Shown here: positions 7,943-17,843 of the stretch, piece after piece | Layout of the letters: every line of letters starts with the position of its first letter | Numbering within the stretch: position 1 is the first letter of the stretch | Made by a program: the position numbers and the translations under genes | Assembly (NCBI RefSeq): GCF_003130795.1 | Contig: NZ_CP029356.1 | Coordinates: 124,001 to 188,000 of the forward strand | DNA: 64,000 nucleotides | Direction of reading: 5' to 3' | DNA from: Azospirillum thermophilum | GTDB taxonomy: Bacteria; Pseudomonadota; Alphaproteobacteria; Azospirillales; Azospirillaceae | The notes under the pieces: model-generated | What the model was told of the DNA's origin: nothing | What the model saw: only the letters and a program-made list of their open reading frames with translations | Databases searched by the model: none

Positions 7943-8692
7943 TTATAACCTCTGGGCAGGATCGGCCGCCCCGGCTCCGGCCACCGCCTGGCGCAGCATC
8001 GCCGCGCGCTGCGACCAGTCGGCCGCCTCGACCTCGTCCGTCGCGGCGCCGGCTCCCTGCTCGTAGATCTGGGCGAGCGCCGTCATGGCGTCGCGGTTCC
8101 CGCGCTGCGCCGCCCGGCTCAGCCAGCGGAACGCCTCCACCGGGTCGGCGGCGCAGCCGGTGCCGTCGCGCAGGCAAAGACCGAGGCGGGCCTGCGCCGG
8201 CGCATGCCCCTGGGCGGCCGACCGGCGCAGCCACAGCACGGCCTCCGTCTCGTCCCGCGCCACTCCCCGCCCCTCGAGCAGCAGGACGGCAAGGTTCATC
8301 TGCGCCGTGGCGGAGTGCTGGAGCGCGGCCAGCCGGTACCACAGCGCCGCCTTGCTCTCATCCTTCGGGACGCCGAAGCCCTTCTCGTACATATAGCCGA
8401 GATTGTTCTGGGCGCCGACATCCCCCATGCGCGCCGCCCGCCGGTACCAGGCGACGGCCGCCCGCGGGTTGGGCTGGGTGCCAAGGCCATTCGCCAGCAG
8501 GAAGGCGAGCATCGTCTGGGCCGCCAGATGGCCGGCCTTGGCCGACCGGCGATACCAGTAGACCGCGGTGGACAGGTCCACGGCCTTCCCGTCCAGGCCC
8601 TGCCGCCACGCCTCGGCAAGCGCGTACTGCGCATCGGCGTCGCCGAGCCGGGCATTCACTTCTGTCCAGATCGACCTCCAGGTGGGGCGCAT
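7943..8692 (-). CDS. Sel1-repeat (TPR-like) protein
   Basis: Protein of 249 residues made almost entirely of Sel1-like repeats of about 36 residues, such as AVYWYRRSAKAGHLAAQTML, AVAWYRRAARMGDVGAQNNL, ALWYRLAALQHSATAQMNL, AVLWLRRSAAQGHAPAQARL and AFRWLSRAAQRGNRDAMTAL: at least five repeats plus a degenerate last one. Such solenoids act as protein-protein interaction scaffolds. No signal peptide or membrane segment is visible, so a cytoplasmic location is inferred. The ATG at 8692 is preceded by a GAGGAG ribosome site; the same frame runs on upstream but only as an antisense shadow of the neighbouring dehydrogenase. Partners and role are unknown. Confidence 0.85.
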   Translation of the reverse strand: MRPTWRSIWTEVNARLGDADAQYALAEAWRQGLDGKAVDLSTAVYWYRRSAKAGHLAAQTMLAFLLANGLGTQPNPRAAVAWYRRAARMGDVGAQNNLGYMYEKGFGVPKDESKAALWYRLAALQHSATAQMNLAVLLLEGRGVARDETEAVLWLRRSAAQGHAPAQARLGLCLRDGTGCAADPVEAFRWLSRAAQRGNRDAMTALAQIYEQGAGAATDEVEAADWSQRAAMLRQAVAGAGAADPAQRL

Positions 8693-8883
8693 GCCGCCGC
8701 AACTCTCCTCAGTCTCCGGGTGCCTGCCCTCTTGTGTAGGCTCTTTTCCCGCAGATGCAACGGCCCGGCCGCCGATGACCAGGGAATTGTCACCAAGCGC
8801 AGAGTGGGTATCGGCAGTCGTCCCGCCTCCTCGCATGATACCCGGACGGATAGGGAAGCGACCGGGATGAGGAGCGGCCGGAG

Positions 8884-9879
8884 CTAACGGACAGGCGCCT
8901 TGGGAGGAACCGGCGTCTCCGGAACGGGGGTGAGCGGTCCCTGGCCGGCGAACCAGGAGCGCAGGTTGTCGACCACGAGCTGCCCCATGGCCTGCCGGGT
9001 ATGGACCGAGGCGGAGCCGATGTGCGGCAGCAGCACCGTGTTGTCGAGCGCGATCAACTCCTCCGGGACCCGCGGCTCGTCCTCGAACACGTCGAGGCCG
9101 GCGGCCAGGATGCGCTTCTCCCGCAGGGCGTCGATGACGGCCCGCTCGTCCACCACGGATCCGCGGGCGACGTTGATGAGGATGCCGTCCGGCCCCAGCG
9201 CCCCCAGCACCTCGGCATTCACCAGCCGCTCCGTCTGGGCGGTGGCAGGGGTGACCACGATCAGCACGTCGACGTCCCGCGCCATCTCGACCAGTGACCC
9301 GAAATAGCGGTAGGCGACGTCCTCCTGCCGGTGGCGGCCGTGATAGGCGACCTCCAGCCCGAAGGCCTCGCAGCGCCGGGCCACAGCCTTGCCGATGCGC
9401 CCGAGCCCGAGGATGCCGATGGTCCGTCCGCGCAGGGAGGTGGACAGCGGGAACGCCCCCTTCAGCCAGCGACCCTCGCGCAGGAAGCGGTCGGCCTGCG
9501 GCAACCGCCGCACCGTCGCCAGCAGCAGGCCGAGCGCCAGATCGGCGACCTCCTCCGTCAGCACGTCCGGCGTGTTGGTGACCACGACGCCGCGGGCGGC
9601 GGCGGCGGCCACATCGACCTTGTCGTAGCCGACCCCGAAGTTGGCGACGAGTTCCAGCGCCGGCAGCCGGTCCATCAAGGCGCCGTCGATCGGAACATGG
9701 CCGCCGGCGGCAAGCCCCCGGATGCGGGGACCGACCTCGGCAAGCAGGGCCTGCGGGTCTGCCGCCTCCCACAGCCGATGGACGGTGAAGGCGGCCTCGA
9801 ACGCCTCGGGCGACGGCATCGCCATGGGGGAGGTCTGCAGAATCTCGACGCGCCCGCCGGCCGGTCCCTGTCCGCTCAT
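8884..9879 (-). CDS. D-isomer-specific 2-hydroxyacid dehydrogenase (glyoxylate/hydroxypyruvate reductase type)
   Basis: NAD(P)H-dependent reductase of 2-oxo acids, 331 residues. The substrate-binding half surrounds a nucleotide-binding half with GLGRIG at residues 158-163. The catalytic triad is visible: Arg239 in NVARGSVVDE, Glu268 in DVFEDEP, His286 in LLPHIGSAS. FGVGYDKVDV and TEEVADLALGLLL are family signatures. The cofactor-choosing stretch after beta-2 (YHGRHRQ) carries Arg residues, which favours NADPH and therefore a GhrB-like glyoxylate/hydroxypyruvate reductase. That is an inference. The ATG at 9879 is the first start preceding the domain; the in-frame sequence upstream lacks family features. 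Confidence 0.88.
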   Translation of the reverse strand: MSGQGPAGGRVEILQTSPMAMPSPEAFEAAFTVHRLWEAADPQALLAEVGPRIRGLAAGGHVPIDGALMDRLPALELVANFGVGYDKVDVAAAAARGVVVTNTPDVLTEEVADLALGLLLATVRRLPQADRFLREGRWLKGAFPLSTSLRGRTIGILGLGRIGKAVARRCEAFGLEVAYHGRHRQEDVAYRYFGSLVEMARDVDVLIVVTPATAQTERLVNAEVLGALGPDGILINVARGSVVDERAVIDALREKRILAAGLDVFEDEPRVPEELIALDNTVLLPHIGSASVHTRQAMGQLVVDNLRSWFAGQGPLTPVPETPVPPKAPVR

Positions 9880-10270
9880 GCCTCTGGTCCTCTCCTGCTG
9901 CCATTTCCAGTTGCCACCAGCCAAACACCGACGGCCGCCTCTGTCCAGCCCGCGGCGGTGCAGGTCAGCTCTCCGTTCGGCCTGTCCGGACGGACCTGTC
10001 CGGCAGGGAACGGACCGGGCCTCCGGCAGGTTTGCGCAAGGGGCGGAGCAGACCCAGGACTTTCGGATGCGACCGTTGATCCAGGTCAAGCCAGCCCCCG
10101 GCAGTCGGCGTATCATGACGATGGTGCTGCCGGGACGGCGGCGCCCAAGCTGACGCGCCGGCCGCCCGCCGGCACAGTCCGCGGCCCTCCTCCGGACCAT
10201 CGCTGCACTTCAAGTTGCAGGCCGGTTCAGGAAGCAGAGGGGCCGCCGGCGCTTTTGGAGAGGTGAGATC
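9880..10270. other. Divergent intergenic region upstream of pflB
   Basis: About 390 bp between the divergently transcribed dehydrogenase and pflB. It contains the FNR/FixK-type box at 10076-10089 and the pflB ribosome site (GAGAGGTGAGATC before ATG 10271). No gene is seen. Confidence 0.7.
10076..10089 (+). promoter_or_regulatory. FNR/FixK-type (anaerobox) site upstream of pflB
   Basis: TTGATCCAGGTCAA fits the FNR/FixK consensus TTGAT-N4-(A/G)TCAA exactly. It lies about 180 bp before the pflB start and fits low-oxygen activation of a strictly anaerobic enzyme. The promoter itself was not mapped. Confidence 0.72.
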
Positions 10271-12556
10271 ATGGACAGCCTGCTGTCGGCATATCCCCGC
10301 GAAGAGATCGGGCAGGAGACGGCGTCCCGCCCGTGGCGGAACTTCACCCCTGGTGCGTGGCAGCATGAGGTCAATGTCCGCGACTTCATCGTCCGCAACG
10401 TCACCCCGTATGAAGGCACCTCCGGGTTCCTGGCCGGCGCCACCGACCGGACCAAGGCGCTGTGGGACGAGGTGACGGACCTCCTGAAGAAGGAGCGGGC
10501 GAGCCAGGGCGGCGTGCTCGACGCCGACACCGAGGTCTTCTCCTCGATCACCTCGCACGCCCCGGGCTACATCGACCGGGCGCTGGAGGTCGTGGTCGGC
10601 CTGCAGACCGAGAAGCCCCTCAAGCGCGCCCTGATGCCGTTCGGCGGCTGGCGCATGGTGAAGGCAGGTCTGGAAGCCTACGGCTACACCCCCTCGCCCA
10701 AGCTCGAGGAGGTCTTCCCGGCCCTGCGCAAGACCCACAACGACGGCGTCTTCGACGCCTACTCCGAGGAGGCCCTGCGCTGCCGCAAGTCCGGCGTCAT
10801 CACCGGGCTGCCCGACGCCTACGGCCGCGGCCGCATCATCGGCGACTACCGCCGCCTCGCGCTCTACGGCGCCGACTTCCTGATCGAGGACAAGAAGGCC
10901 CAGGTCAAGTCGCTCGAGCTCAACAGCCTCGACGAGGACACGCTGCGCCTGCGCGAGGAGCTGGCCGAGCAGATCAAGGCCCTCAAGGACTTGGTCAAGA
11001 TGGCCAAGTCCTACGGCTTCGACGTCGCCCGCCCGGCCGCCAACGCCCGCGAGGCGGTGCAGTGGACCTATCTGGCCTATCTGGCGGCGGTCAAGGAGGC
11101 CAACGGTGCCGCCATGTCCTTGGGCCGCGTCTCCAGCTTCCTCGACGTCTACATCGAGCGCGACCTGCGGGACGGTGTCCTGACCGAGACGGAAGCCCAG
11201 GAGCTGGTCGACCAGTTCGTGATGAAGCTGCGCATGGTCCGCTTCCTGCGCACGCCGGAATACGACCAGCTGTTCTCCGGCGACCCGACCTGGGTGACCG
11301 AGTGCATCGGCGGCATGGCGCTGGACGGCCGGCCGCTGGTGACGAAGAACAGCTTCCGCATGCTGCAGACCCTGCACAACCTCGGCCCGGCGCCCGAGCC
11401 GAACCTGACGGTGCTGTGGTCGGAGAAGCTGCCGGAGGGCTTCAAGGCCTTCTGCGCCGAGACCTCGATCAGGACCTGCTCGCTGCAGTATGAGAGCGAC
11501 GACCTGATGCGGCCCTACTGGGGCGACGACTACGGCATCGCCTGCTGCGTCTCGGCCATGCGCATCGGCAAGCAGATGCAGTTCTTCGGCGCCCGCGCCA
11601 ACCTGGCCAAGACGCTGTTGTACGCCATCAACGGCGGGCGCGACGAGGTGTCGGGCGAGCAGGTCGGCCCGGCCTTCGCGCCGGTCACCGGCGACGTGCT
11701 CGACTACGACACGGTGGTGGCGCGCTTCGTGCCGATGATGGAGTGGCTGGCCAAGGCCTACATGAACGCGCTCAACACCATCCACTACATGCACGACAAG
11801 TACATGTACGAGCGGCTGGAGATGGCTCTGCACGACCGCGACATCCTGCGCACCATGGCCTGCGGCATCGCCGGCCTGTCGGTGGTGGCGGACAGCCTGT
11901 CGGCGATCCGGCACGCCACGGTGAAGATGGTGCGCGACGAGCGCGGGCTGGCGACCGACTTCGTGATCGAGGGCGAGTACCCGGCCTTCGGCAACAACGA
12001 CGAGCGGGTGGACGCCATCGCGACCTGGCTGGTCGAGACCTTCATGGGGATGCTGCGCAAGCAGAAGACCTACCGCAACGCGCTGCCGACGCAGTCGGTG
12101 CTGACCATCACCTCCAACGTGGTGTACGGCAAGAAGACGGGCAACACGCCGGACGGCCGCAAGGCCGGCCAGCCCTTCGCGCCGGGAGCCAACCCGATGC
12201 ACGGGCGGGACAGGAAGGGGGCGGTGGCCTCGATGGCGTCGGTGGCGAAGCTGCCCTACGCGCACGCGCAGGACGGCATCAGCTACACCTTCACCATCGT
12301 GCCGGGCGCCCTGGGCCGCACCGAGGGCGAGCGGGTGGACAATCTGGTGGGTCTGCTCGACGGCTACTTCGCCCAGGGCGGCCACCACATCAACGTCAAC
12401 GTCTTCGACCGCGAGACGCTGCTGCACGCCATGGACCATCCGGAGCTCTATCCGCAGCTCACCATCCGGGTGTCCGGCTATGCCGTCAACTTCATCAAGC
12501 TGACGCGCGAGCAGCAGCTCGACGTCATCTCCCGGACCTTCCATGACAAGCACTGA
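10271..12556 (+). CDS. pflB: Pyruvate formate-lyase (formate C-acetyltransferase)
   Basis: Glycyl-radical enzyme converting pyruvate and CoA to acetyl-CoA and formate under anoxia; 761 residues, against 760 for E. coli PflB. The catalytic pair is Cys425-Cys426 in [12 protein letters not shown]. The radical-bearing residue is Gly736 in RVSGYAV near the C-terminus. [32 protein letters not shown] and NTPDGRK are family hallmarks that separate true PFL from glycerol or choline lyases. The gene for the activase overlaps its last 14 bases. Together with the upstream FNR/FixK box this indicates mixed-acid-type metabolism during oxygen limitation. Confidence 0.97.
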   Translation: MDSLLSAYPREEIGQETASRPWRNFTPGAWQHEVNVRDFIVRNVTPYEGTSGFLAGATDRTKALWDEVTDLLKKERASQGGVLDADTEVFSSITSHAPGYIDRALEVVVGLQTEKPLKRALMPFGGWRMVKAGLEAYGYTPSPKLEEVFPALRKTHNDGVFDAYSEEALRCRKSGVITGLPDAYGRGRIIGDYRRLALYGADFLIEDKKAQVKSLELNSLDEDTLRLREELAEQIKALKDLVKMAKSYGFDVARPAANAREAVQWTYLAYLAAVKEANGAAMSLGRVSSFLDVYIERDLRDGVLTETEAQELVDQFVMKLRMVRFLRTPEYDQLFSGDPTWVTECIGGMALDGRPLVTKNSFRMLQTLHNLGPAPEPNLTVLWSEKLPEGFKAFCAETSIRTCSLQYESDDLMRPYWGDDYGIACCVSAMRIGKQMQFFGARANLAKTLLYAINGGRDEVSGEQVGPAFAPVTGDVLDYDTVVARFVPMMEWLAKAYMNALNTIHYMHDKYMYERLEMALHDRDILRTMACGIAGLSVVADSLSAIRHATVKMVRDERGLATDFVIEGEYPAFGNNDERVDAIATWLVETFMGMLRKQKTYRNALPTQSVLTITSNVVYGKKTGNTPDGRKAGQPFAPGANPMHGRDRKGAVASMASVAKLPYAHAQDGISYTFTIVPGALGRTEGERVDNLVGLLDGYFAQGGHHINVNVFDRETLLHAMDHPELYPQLTIRVSGYAVNFIKLTREQQLDVISRTFHDKH

Positions 12557-13337
12557 TCTGACGACCCCGCCCGCCTCCCCCAGGGGAGCGGGCGGGGTCG
12601 CCCGTCCCTCCGTTCGCGGCTGGGTCCACTCCGTGGAGACCGGCGGCACGGTGGACGGGCCGGGTATCCGCTACGTCCTGTTCCTCTCCGGTTGTCCGCT
12701 GCGCTGCCAATACTGCCACAATCCCGATACCTGGCACCTGCATGACGGCACGCCGACCCAGTCGAGCGAGATCCTCGACGATCTGGCGACCTACGCGACC
12801 TTCCTGAAACGCGCCCATGGCGGCCTGACGCTGAGCGGCGGCGAGCCGCTGGTCCAGCCCGAGTTCAGTGCCGCCCTGTTCCGCGGGGCGAAGGACATGG
12901 GTCTGCACACCGCCCTCGATACCTCCGGCTTTCTCGGCAGCCATGCTGACGACCACCTGCTGGCGGACGTCGATCTGGTGCTGCTCGACATCAAGGCCTT
13001 CAAGGAAGCGACCTACCGCAAGATCACCGGCGCCCCGCTGCGGCCGACGCTGGAGTTCGCCGAGCGGCTGTCGCAGATGGGCAAGGCGATCTGGCTGCGC
13101 TACGTGCTGGTTCCCGGCCTCAGCGACGACCTGAAGGAGATCGGGGATCTGGCGGAGTTCGCCGCCGGCCTCGGCGTGGTGGAGCGGGTCGACGTCCTGC
13201 CCTTCCACAAGATGGGCGAGCACAAATGGCGGGCCATGGGGCAGCCCTACAAGCTGTGGAACACCCAGCCCCCTTCCGACGAGCTGCTGCAACAGGTCAT
13301 CGGCATCTACCGCAGCCACGGCCTGAAGGTCGCCTGA
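12543..13337 (+). CDS. pflA: Pyruvate formate-lyase-activating enzyme
   Basis: Radical SAM enzyme that abstracts the Gly736 hydrogen of PflB; 264 residues. The [4Fe-4S] motif CxxxCxxC is Cys51, Cys55, Cys58 in [15 protein letters not shown]. Next come [12 protein letters not shown] (SAM-binding GGE) and LDTSGFLG, both typical of PflA. The ATG at 12543 lies inside the pflB frame (14-nt overlap), so translation is probably coupled. About 25 residues rich in Pro, Gly and Ser precede the domain and are slightly longer than in E. coli PflA. Confidence 0.95.
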   Translation: MTSTDLTTPPASPRGAGGVARPSVRGWVHSVETGGTVDGPGIRYVLFLSGCPLRCQYCHNPDTWHLHDGTPTQSSEILDDLATYATFLKRAHGGLTLSGGEPLVQPEFSAALFRGAKDMGLHTALDTSGFLGSHADDHLLADVDLVLLDIKAFKEATYRKITGAPLRPTLEFAERLSQMGKAIWLRYVLVPGLSDDLKEIGDLAEFAAGLGVVERVDVLPFHKMGEHKWRAMGQPYKLWNTQPPSDELLQQVIGIYRSHGLKVA

Positions 13338-13369
13338 GCCCCGCGGCACGGCGCCCGGTCAGGCACCGC

Positions 13370-13479
13370 GGTGCATATTGTGCAGAACCACTTTGATGCA
13401 CAATGACGGCGGGAGGGGCTTTCCCGTTCCCGACCAAGGGCTTGTCCTGCACCATTCGTACACGTCCGTTGTGCAGCGC
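13370..13479 (-). repeat. Repeated intergenic element, copy B
   Basis: Read on the minus strand it matches copy A at 4499-4607 without gaps, keeping the spacing of the islands TGCACAACG, CATTGTGC (complement of 13398-13405) and TGCACAAT (complement of 13377-13384). ATTGTGC and GCACAAT form an inverted repeat with a 14-bp spacer, as in copy A, although the spacer sequence differs. It lies between pflA and the end of the ATPase gene, in the orientation of the ATPase transcript. Confidence 0.5.
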
Positions 13480-13618
13480 CTGCCCAGGTTCCGGCCGGGC
13501 CCCACGGGGCCGGACCTGTCGAAGGCCCTGACCGCCTGATCGAGGGCATGAAGCGGGCGTTGACGGGGAAAAGGCTAACGCAGGGGCGCCGGCCGGGCAA
13601 GAGCGTCCGGAAAACTGC

Positions 13619-16408
13619 TCAGCCCCGCGTCACGCCCAGCCGGCGCAGCACCGCCTTCTCCCCCTCGATCGCCGCGAACAGCAGGGCGCCGACCACCAGG
13701 ATGGGGAAGCCCTGGGCGAGGGTCAGCGGCCGCGTCCCGAACAGGCCCGCCATCACCGGCGCGTAGGTGAAGAAAAGCTGCAGTCCGACCACGACGCCGA
13801 CCGCCCCGAGGACCGGACCGGTGCCGAGCACGCCGCGCAGCGTCAGCGACGGCGCCCGCAGATAGCGGACGCTGAACATATAGAAGACCTCCATCGCCAC
13901 CAGCGTGTTGACCGCCACCGTCCGCGCGGCCTCCAGGTCGGCGCCGTGCCGCAGCGACCACCGGAACATGGCGAAGATGCCGCCGGTCATCAGCAGCGAG
14001 ACGAAGGCGACCCGCCAGACCAGGAATCCAGACAACAGGGGCTCGGCGGCCGGACGTGGCGGGCGCCGCATGACGTCGGGCTCCGGCGGTTCGAAGGCGA
14101 GCGCGAGCGCGAGGCCGATGGAGCTGACCATGTTGATCCACAGGATCTGCAGCGGCGTGATGGGCAGCGTCAGCCCGGCGACGATGCCGATGATGACGCT
14201 GATCGACTCGCCGCCGTTGATCGGCAGCAGAAAGACGATGGCCTTCTTCAGATTGTCGTAGACCGTCCGCCCTTCATGCACCGCCCGCGCGATGGAGGCG
14301 AAGTTGTCGTCGGTCAGGACAATCTCCGCCACCTCCTTCGCGGCCTCCGTCCCCTTGCAGCCCATGGCGACCCCGACGTCGGCGCGCTTCAGCGCCGGCG
14401 CGTCGTTCACCCCGTCGCCGGTCATCGCCAGGATGAAGCCGCGGTGCTGCAGGGCCCGCACCAGCCGCAGCTTGTGCTCCGGACTGGCACGGGCGAAGAC
14501 GTCGATGTCCGGCGCGCGCCGCGCCAGCTCCTCGTCGCCCAGCCTGTCGATCTCCGGCCCGGTCAGCGCGTCGCGGACATTCTCCAGCCCGAGCTGGGCG
14601 GCGATGGCCCGCGCCGTCACGGCGTGGTCGCCGGTGATCATCTTCACCCGGATGCCGGCGGCCCGGCAGGTCCGCACCGCCTCCACCGCCTCCTCCCGCG
14701 GGGGATCGATCATCCCGACGAGGCCGAGCAGCACCAGCCCGCCGCGCACATCCTCGAAACGCAGCTCCCGCCGCAGGCCCTCTCCTCCGCCGGCCCCCGT
14801 GGAGCCTTGCCGCACCGCCATCGCCAGGACCCGCTGTCCCTGGGAGGCCAGCGCCTCGATCCGCTCCTGCCAGCCGGCCGGGTCGAGCGGCCGGTCGCCA
14901 TCCAACCCCCGCTCCGCCCTGCACATCGCCAGGACCTGTTCCGGCGCCCCCTTCACGCAGAGCAGCTCGCCGCCGTCATGGTCGTGATGCAGGGTCGCCA
15001 TGAAGCGGTGTTCGGACTCGAAGGGGATCAGATCGATGCGCGGCAGCCGGCGTGCCTCCGCCGCCATGTCGAGCCCGGCCTTGGCGGCCAGCACCAGCAG
15101 CGCCCCCTCCATCGGGTCGCCGTCCACCTGCCAGCCGCCGTCGGTCCGGCGCAGGACGGCGTCGTTGCACAGCGCCCCGGCCCGCGCCAGCTCCACCAGG
15201 ACGGGGTCGCCGTCAGCCAGCCGCTCCTGCCCGTCGCACTGGAAGCCGCCATGCGGATCATAGCCGACGCCGCCCACCATGTAGGCGCCGCCGGCGGTGG
15301 CGACGGTCCGCACGGTCATCTCGTTGCGGGTCAGCGTACCGGTCTTGTCGGTGCAGATGATGGAGACGGAGCCCAGCGTCTCCACCGCCGGGAGGCGGCG
15401 GATGATCGCGTTGCACCGCGCCATGCGCTGCACGCCGATCGCCAGCGTGATGGTGAGGATGGCCGGCAGCCCTTCGGGAATCGCGGCGACCGCCAGGCTG
15501 ACCACCGCCATGAACAGCTCCGCGGTCTCATAGTCCCGGGCCAGCAGCCCGACCACGAAGACCAGCGCCGCCACCGCCAGGATGAAGGCGGTGATCCGGC
15601 GGGCAAGCCCGGCCATCTGGCGCAGCAGCGGGGTTTCCAGCACCTCCAGCCGTGCCATCATGCCGCTGATCCGGCCGATCTCGCTGGCCGTGCCGGTGGC
15701 GACGGCGATGCCCCGCCCCTGCCCGTGCGTCACCAGGGTGCCGGAATAGGCCATGGAGCTGCGGTCGCCGAGCGGAGCATCGGCCGGCGCCGGCTCCGTC
15801 CCCTTGGCGACGGGAACCGACTCGCCGGTCAGGGCGGCCTCCTGGATGTGGAGGTTGCGCGTCCAGACCAGCCGCAGATCGGCCGGCACCTTGTCCCCCG
15901 CCTCCAGCAGCACGAGGTCGCCGGGCACCAGCTCTTCCGCCGGAACGGCGGTGCGCCGGCCGCCGCGCAGCACCGTGGCGCTGGCCGACAGCATGTGGCG
16001 GATGGCGCCCAGCGCCTGTTCCGCCTTGCCCTCCTGAATGAAGCCGACCAGGGCGTTCAGGATGCAGACCGCCAGGATCACCGCCGCGTCGGTCAGGTGG
16101 CCGAGCGCCGCCGTGACCGTGGCGGCGCAGAGCAGGACCTGGATCAGCAGATTGTTGAACTGCGACAGGAAGCGCAGCAGCGGCCCGCGCGTCCGCGGCG
16201 GCGGCAGGCTGTTGGGGCCGTAGCGCAGTTGCCGCTCGCGCACCTCCGTCGCGGTCAGCCCCTCGGGCCGGGCAGCCAGCAGGGAACGCGTGTCCGCCAC
16301 GGTGAGGACATGCCAGGCGGGGACGTCCGCGACGGAGCCCGGTTCGCACGGAAGAGCGCCGGGGTCGGGCTGTCCGCGCGGCTGCTCCCGTGACTGGTCC
16401 AGGGTCAT
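13619..16408 (-). CDS. P-type cation-transporting ATPase (P2 type, Ca2+-ATPase-like)
   Basis: Inner-membrane ion pump of 929 residues. Domains in order: cation-ATPase N-terminal domain (about 30-100); actuator domain with TGES at 194-197; M4 segment VAAIPEGLP at about 307-315, the P2A ion-binding motif shared with SERCA-type Ca2+ pumps; phosphorylated Asp354 in DKTGTLT; nucleotide-binding domain with KGAPE; MITGDH and GDGVND hinge motifs; and a C-terminal block of hydrophobic helices. It lacks N-terminal heavy-metal-binding CxxC motifs, so it is not a Cu/Zn P1B pump. Ca2+ or Mn2+ is the likely ion, but sequence alone cannot decide. It is transcribed towards pflA and looks monocistronic. Confidence 0.92.
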   Translation of the reverse strand: MTLDQSREQPRGQPDPGALPCEPGSVADVPAWHVLTVADTRSLLAARPEGLTATEVRERQLRYGPNSLPPPRTRGPLLRFLSQFNNLLIQVLLCAATVTAALGHLTDAAVILAVCILNALVGFIQEGKAEQALGAIRHMLSASATVLRGGRRTAVPAEELVPGDLVLLEAGDKVPADLRLVWTRNLHIQEAALTGESVPVAKGTEPAPADAPLGDRSSMAYSGTLVTHGQGRGIAVATGTASEIGRISGMMARLEVLETPLLRQMAGLARRITAFILAVAALVFVVGLLARDYETAELFMAVVSLAVAAIPEGLPAILTITLAIGVQRMARCNAIIRRLPAVETLGSVSIICTDKTGTLTRNEMTVRTVATAGGAYMVGGVGYDPHGGFQCDGQERLADGDPVLVELARAGALCNDAVLRRTDGGWQVDGDPMEGALLVLAAKAGLDMAAEARRLPRIDLIPFESEHRFMATLHHDHDGGELLCVKGAPEQVLAMCRAERGLDGDRPLDPAGWQERIEALASQGQRVLAMAVRQGSTGAGGGEGLRRELRFEDVRGGLVLLGLVGMIDPPREEAVEAVRTCRAAGIRVKMITGDHAVTARAIAAQLGLENVRDALTGPEIDRLGDEELARRAPDIDVFARASPEHKLRLVRALQHRGFILAMTGDGVNDAPALKRADVGVAMGCKGTEAAKEVAEIVLTDDNFASIARAVHEGRTVYDNLKKAIVFLLPINGGESISVIIGIVAGLTLPITPLQILWINMVSSIGLALALAFEPPEPDVMRRPPRPAAEPLLSGFLVWRVAFVSLLMTGGIFAMFRWSLRHGADLEAARTVAVNTLVAMEVFYMFSVRYLRAPSLTLRGVLGTGPVLGAVGVVVGLQLFFTYAPVMAGLFGTRPLTLAQGFPILVVGALLFAAIEGEKAVLRRLGVTRG

Positions 16409-16577
16409 GGCGTCTTCCCCACCTTGGATCCGACCGTTCTCCGGTTCGGTGAGCCCGGCCGGTCCGGCCTCCTGTCCGGACGGGGCCGCATCGTTCCACG
16501 ATCATGCTGCCACATCCGGTTGCGGACGGCCGCGATCGGGATGACGCGCCGGCCGGAACGCGCCGACGGCCGGAGTG

Positions 16578-17843
16578 TCAGGGGGCGCGGACGGTGAAGC
16601 AGTCCTGCCCCTTGGCCTTCAGGATCTCGCAGGCCGCCGCCGCCGCCCCGGACCCGAAGCCGGTGACCTGGGCCTTGTGGACACCGTCCGCCGACACGAC
16701 CAGCGGCCTGGAGCCGGCGGCCAGCCGGCCGAGTTCGTCCGCCGCCGCGGTGGCGGTCCGCCGGGCGGCGGCATTGGTGGAGAAGGCGCCGACCTGGATG
16801 CTCCAGCCACGCCGTCCGCCGGCGGCATGCCCCACCGGACCGGCGCCGGCCGGGGCGGTGCTGACCGTGGTGGCCATCACCTCCCCGTCCTCGCCGCCGT
16901 CGTCCCGGCCATCGTCGTTCCGGCTGTCGTCCGCAACCGCCCGGTCCATATGGGACGAGGAGCCGACCGACGCGACGAGCGCATCGGGAACCCGCGGGGC
17001 CGGAGCGCGCGGCGCGCTGCGGAAGCCGGAATCGAGCAGGGCCGCCACCCGGGCGTCGCGCAGAGCCGCACTCTGCCCGCCGAGCACGACGGCGATCAGG
17101 CGGCGCCCGTCCCGCACCGCCGAGGCCGCGAGGTTGAAGCCCGAGGCGGCGATGTAGCCGGTCTTCAGCCCGTCCATGCCGGGATAGCGCGCCATCAGCC
17201 GGTTGTGGCCGTAGACGCGGTGGCCCTGCCAGTCGAAGCTGCGCCGGCTGAAATAGGCGTAGTGGCGCGCCGGCCGGTCGACCAGCGCCTTGGCGAGGAT
17301 CGCCATGTCGCGGGCCGTGGTGCGCTGCGCGGCGTTCGGCAGGCCCGAGGCGTTGCGGAACACGGTGCGGCGCATGCCGAGCGCCTTGGCCCGCCGGGTC
17401 ATGCGCTCGGCGAAGGCCGATTCCGATCCGCCGATCGCCTCCGCCAGGACGACGGCGGCGTCGTTGGCCGATTTGGTGACGAGGGCCAGGATGGCGTCCT
17501 CCACCCGGATGGTGCTGCCGACGCCGAGCCCGAGCTTCGAGGGCGCCATGCCGGCGGCGTGGCGGGAGACCGGAAGCCTCTGGTCCAGCCGCAGCCGCCC
17601 CTGGTCCAGCGCCTCGAAGGTGAGGAGCAGGGTCATCATCTTGGTCAGCGACGCGGGATAGGTCAGCGTGTCGGCATTGCGGGCGCTGATGACTGCCCCG
17701 CTGCGCGCGTCCATCAGGATCTCGGCGGCGAGCGGACGCGTGGACGCGGACCGGCGCCCCTTCTTCGCCAGGGCGGCGGAATCCGGGATGCAGGCGATGG
17801 CGACGACCAGGACGAGGATCGCCAGGCTTCGCACACGCAACAT
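16578..17843 (-). CDS. D-alanyl-D-alanine carboxypeptidase (PBP5/6 family) with C-terminal SPOR domain
   Basis: Periplasmic enzyme trimming the terminal D-Ala from peptidoglycan stem peptides; 421 residues. A signal peptide covers about residues 1-26 (LRVRSLAILVLVVAIACIPDS then AALA). The peptidase S11 motifs are present: SLTK at 65-68 with the catalytic Ser, SAN at 125-127, KTG at 227-229. A long acidic low-complexity linker (DDSRNDDGRDDGGEDGE) leads to a SPOR domain at about 345-421 (WSIQVGAF and later HKAQVTGFGSG), which binds denuded glycan and targets division sites. The SPOR domain replaces the usual PBP5 C-terminal domain and amphipathic anchor. The ATG at 17843 has a GGAGGAG ribosome site. 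Confidence 0.92.
   Translation of the reverse strand: MLRVRSLAILVLVVAIACIPDSAALAKKGRRSASTRPLAAEILMDARSGAVISARNADTLTYPASLTKMMTLLLTFEALDQGRLRLDQRLPVSRHAAGMAPSKLGLGVGSTIRVEDAILALVTKSANDAAVVLAEAIGGSESAFAERMTRRAKALGMRRTVFRNASGLPNAAQRTTARDMAILAKALVDRPARHYAYFSRRSFDWQGHRVYGHNRLMARYPGMDGLKTGYIAASGFNLAASAVRDGRRLIAVVLGGQSAALRDARVAALLDSGFRSAPRAPAPRVPDALVASVGSSSHMDRAVADDSRNDDGRDDGGEDGEVMATTVSTAPAGAGPVGHAAGGRRGWSIQVGAFSTNAAARRTATAAADELGRLAAGSRPLVVSADGVHKAQVTGFGSGAAAAACEILKAKGQDCFTVRAP

Noticed and set aside
9965..12649. 894-residue ORF antisense to pflB
   Set aside because: pflB has all catalytic motifs; the antisense product has only repetitive Leu/Val/His/Gly composition.
13338..13618. Promoter or small gene between pflA and the ATPase
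   Set aside because: Convergent gene ends; only the repeated element was found, and short ORFs there lack ribosome sites.
13946..16393. 815-residue ORF antisense to the P-type ATPase
   Set aside because: Shadow of a gene with complete ATPase motifs.
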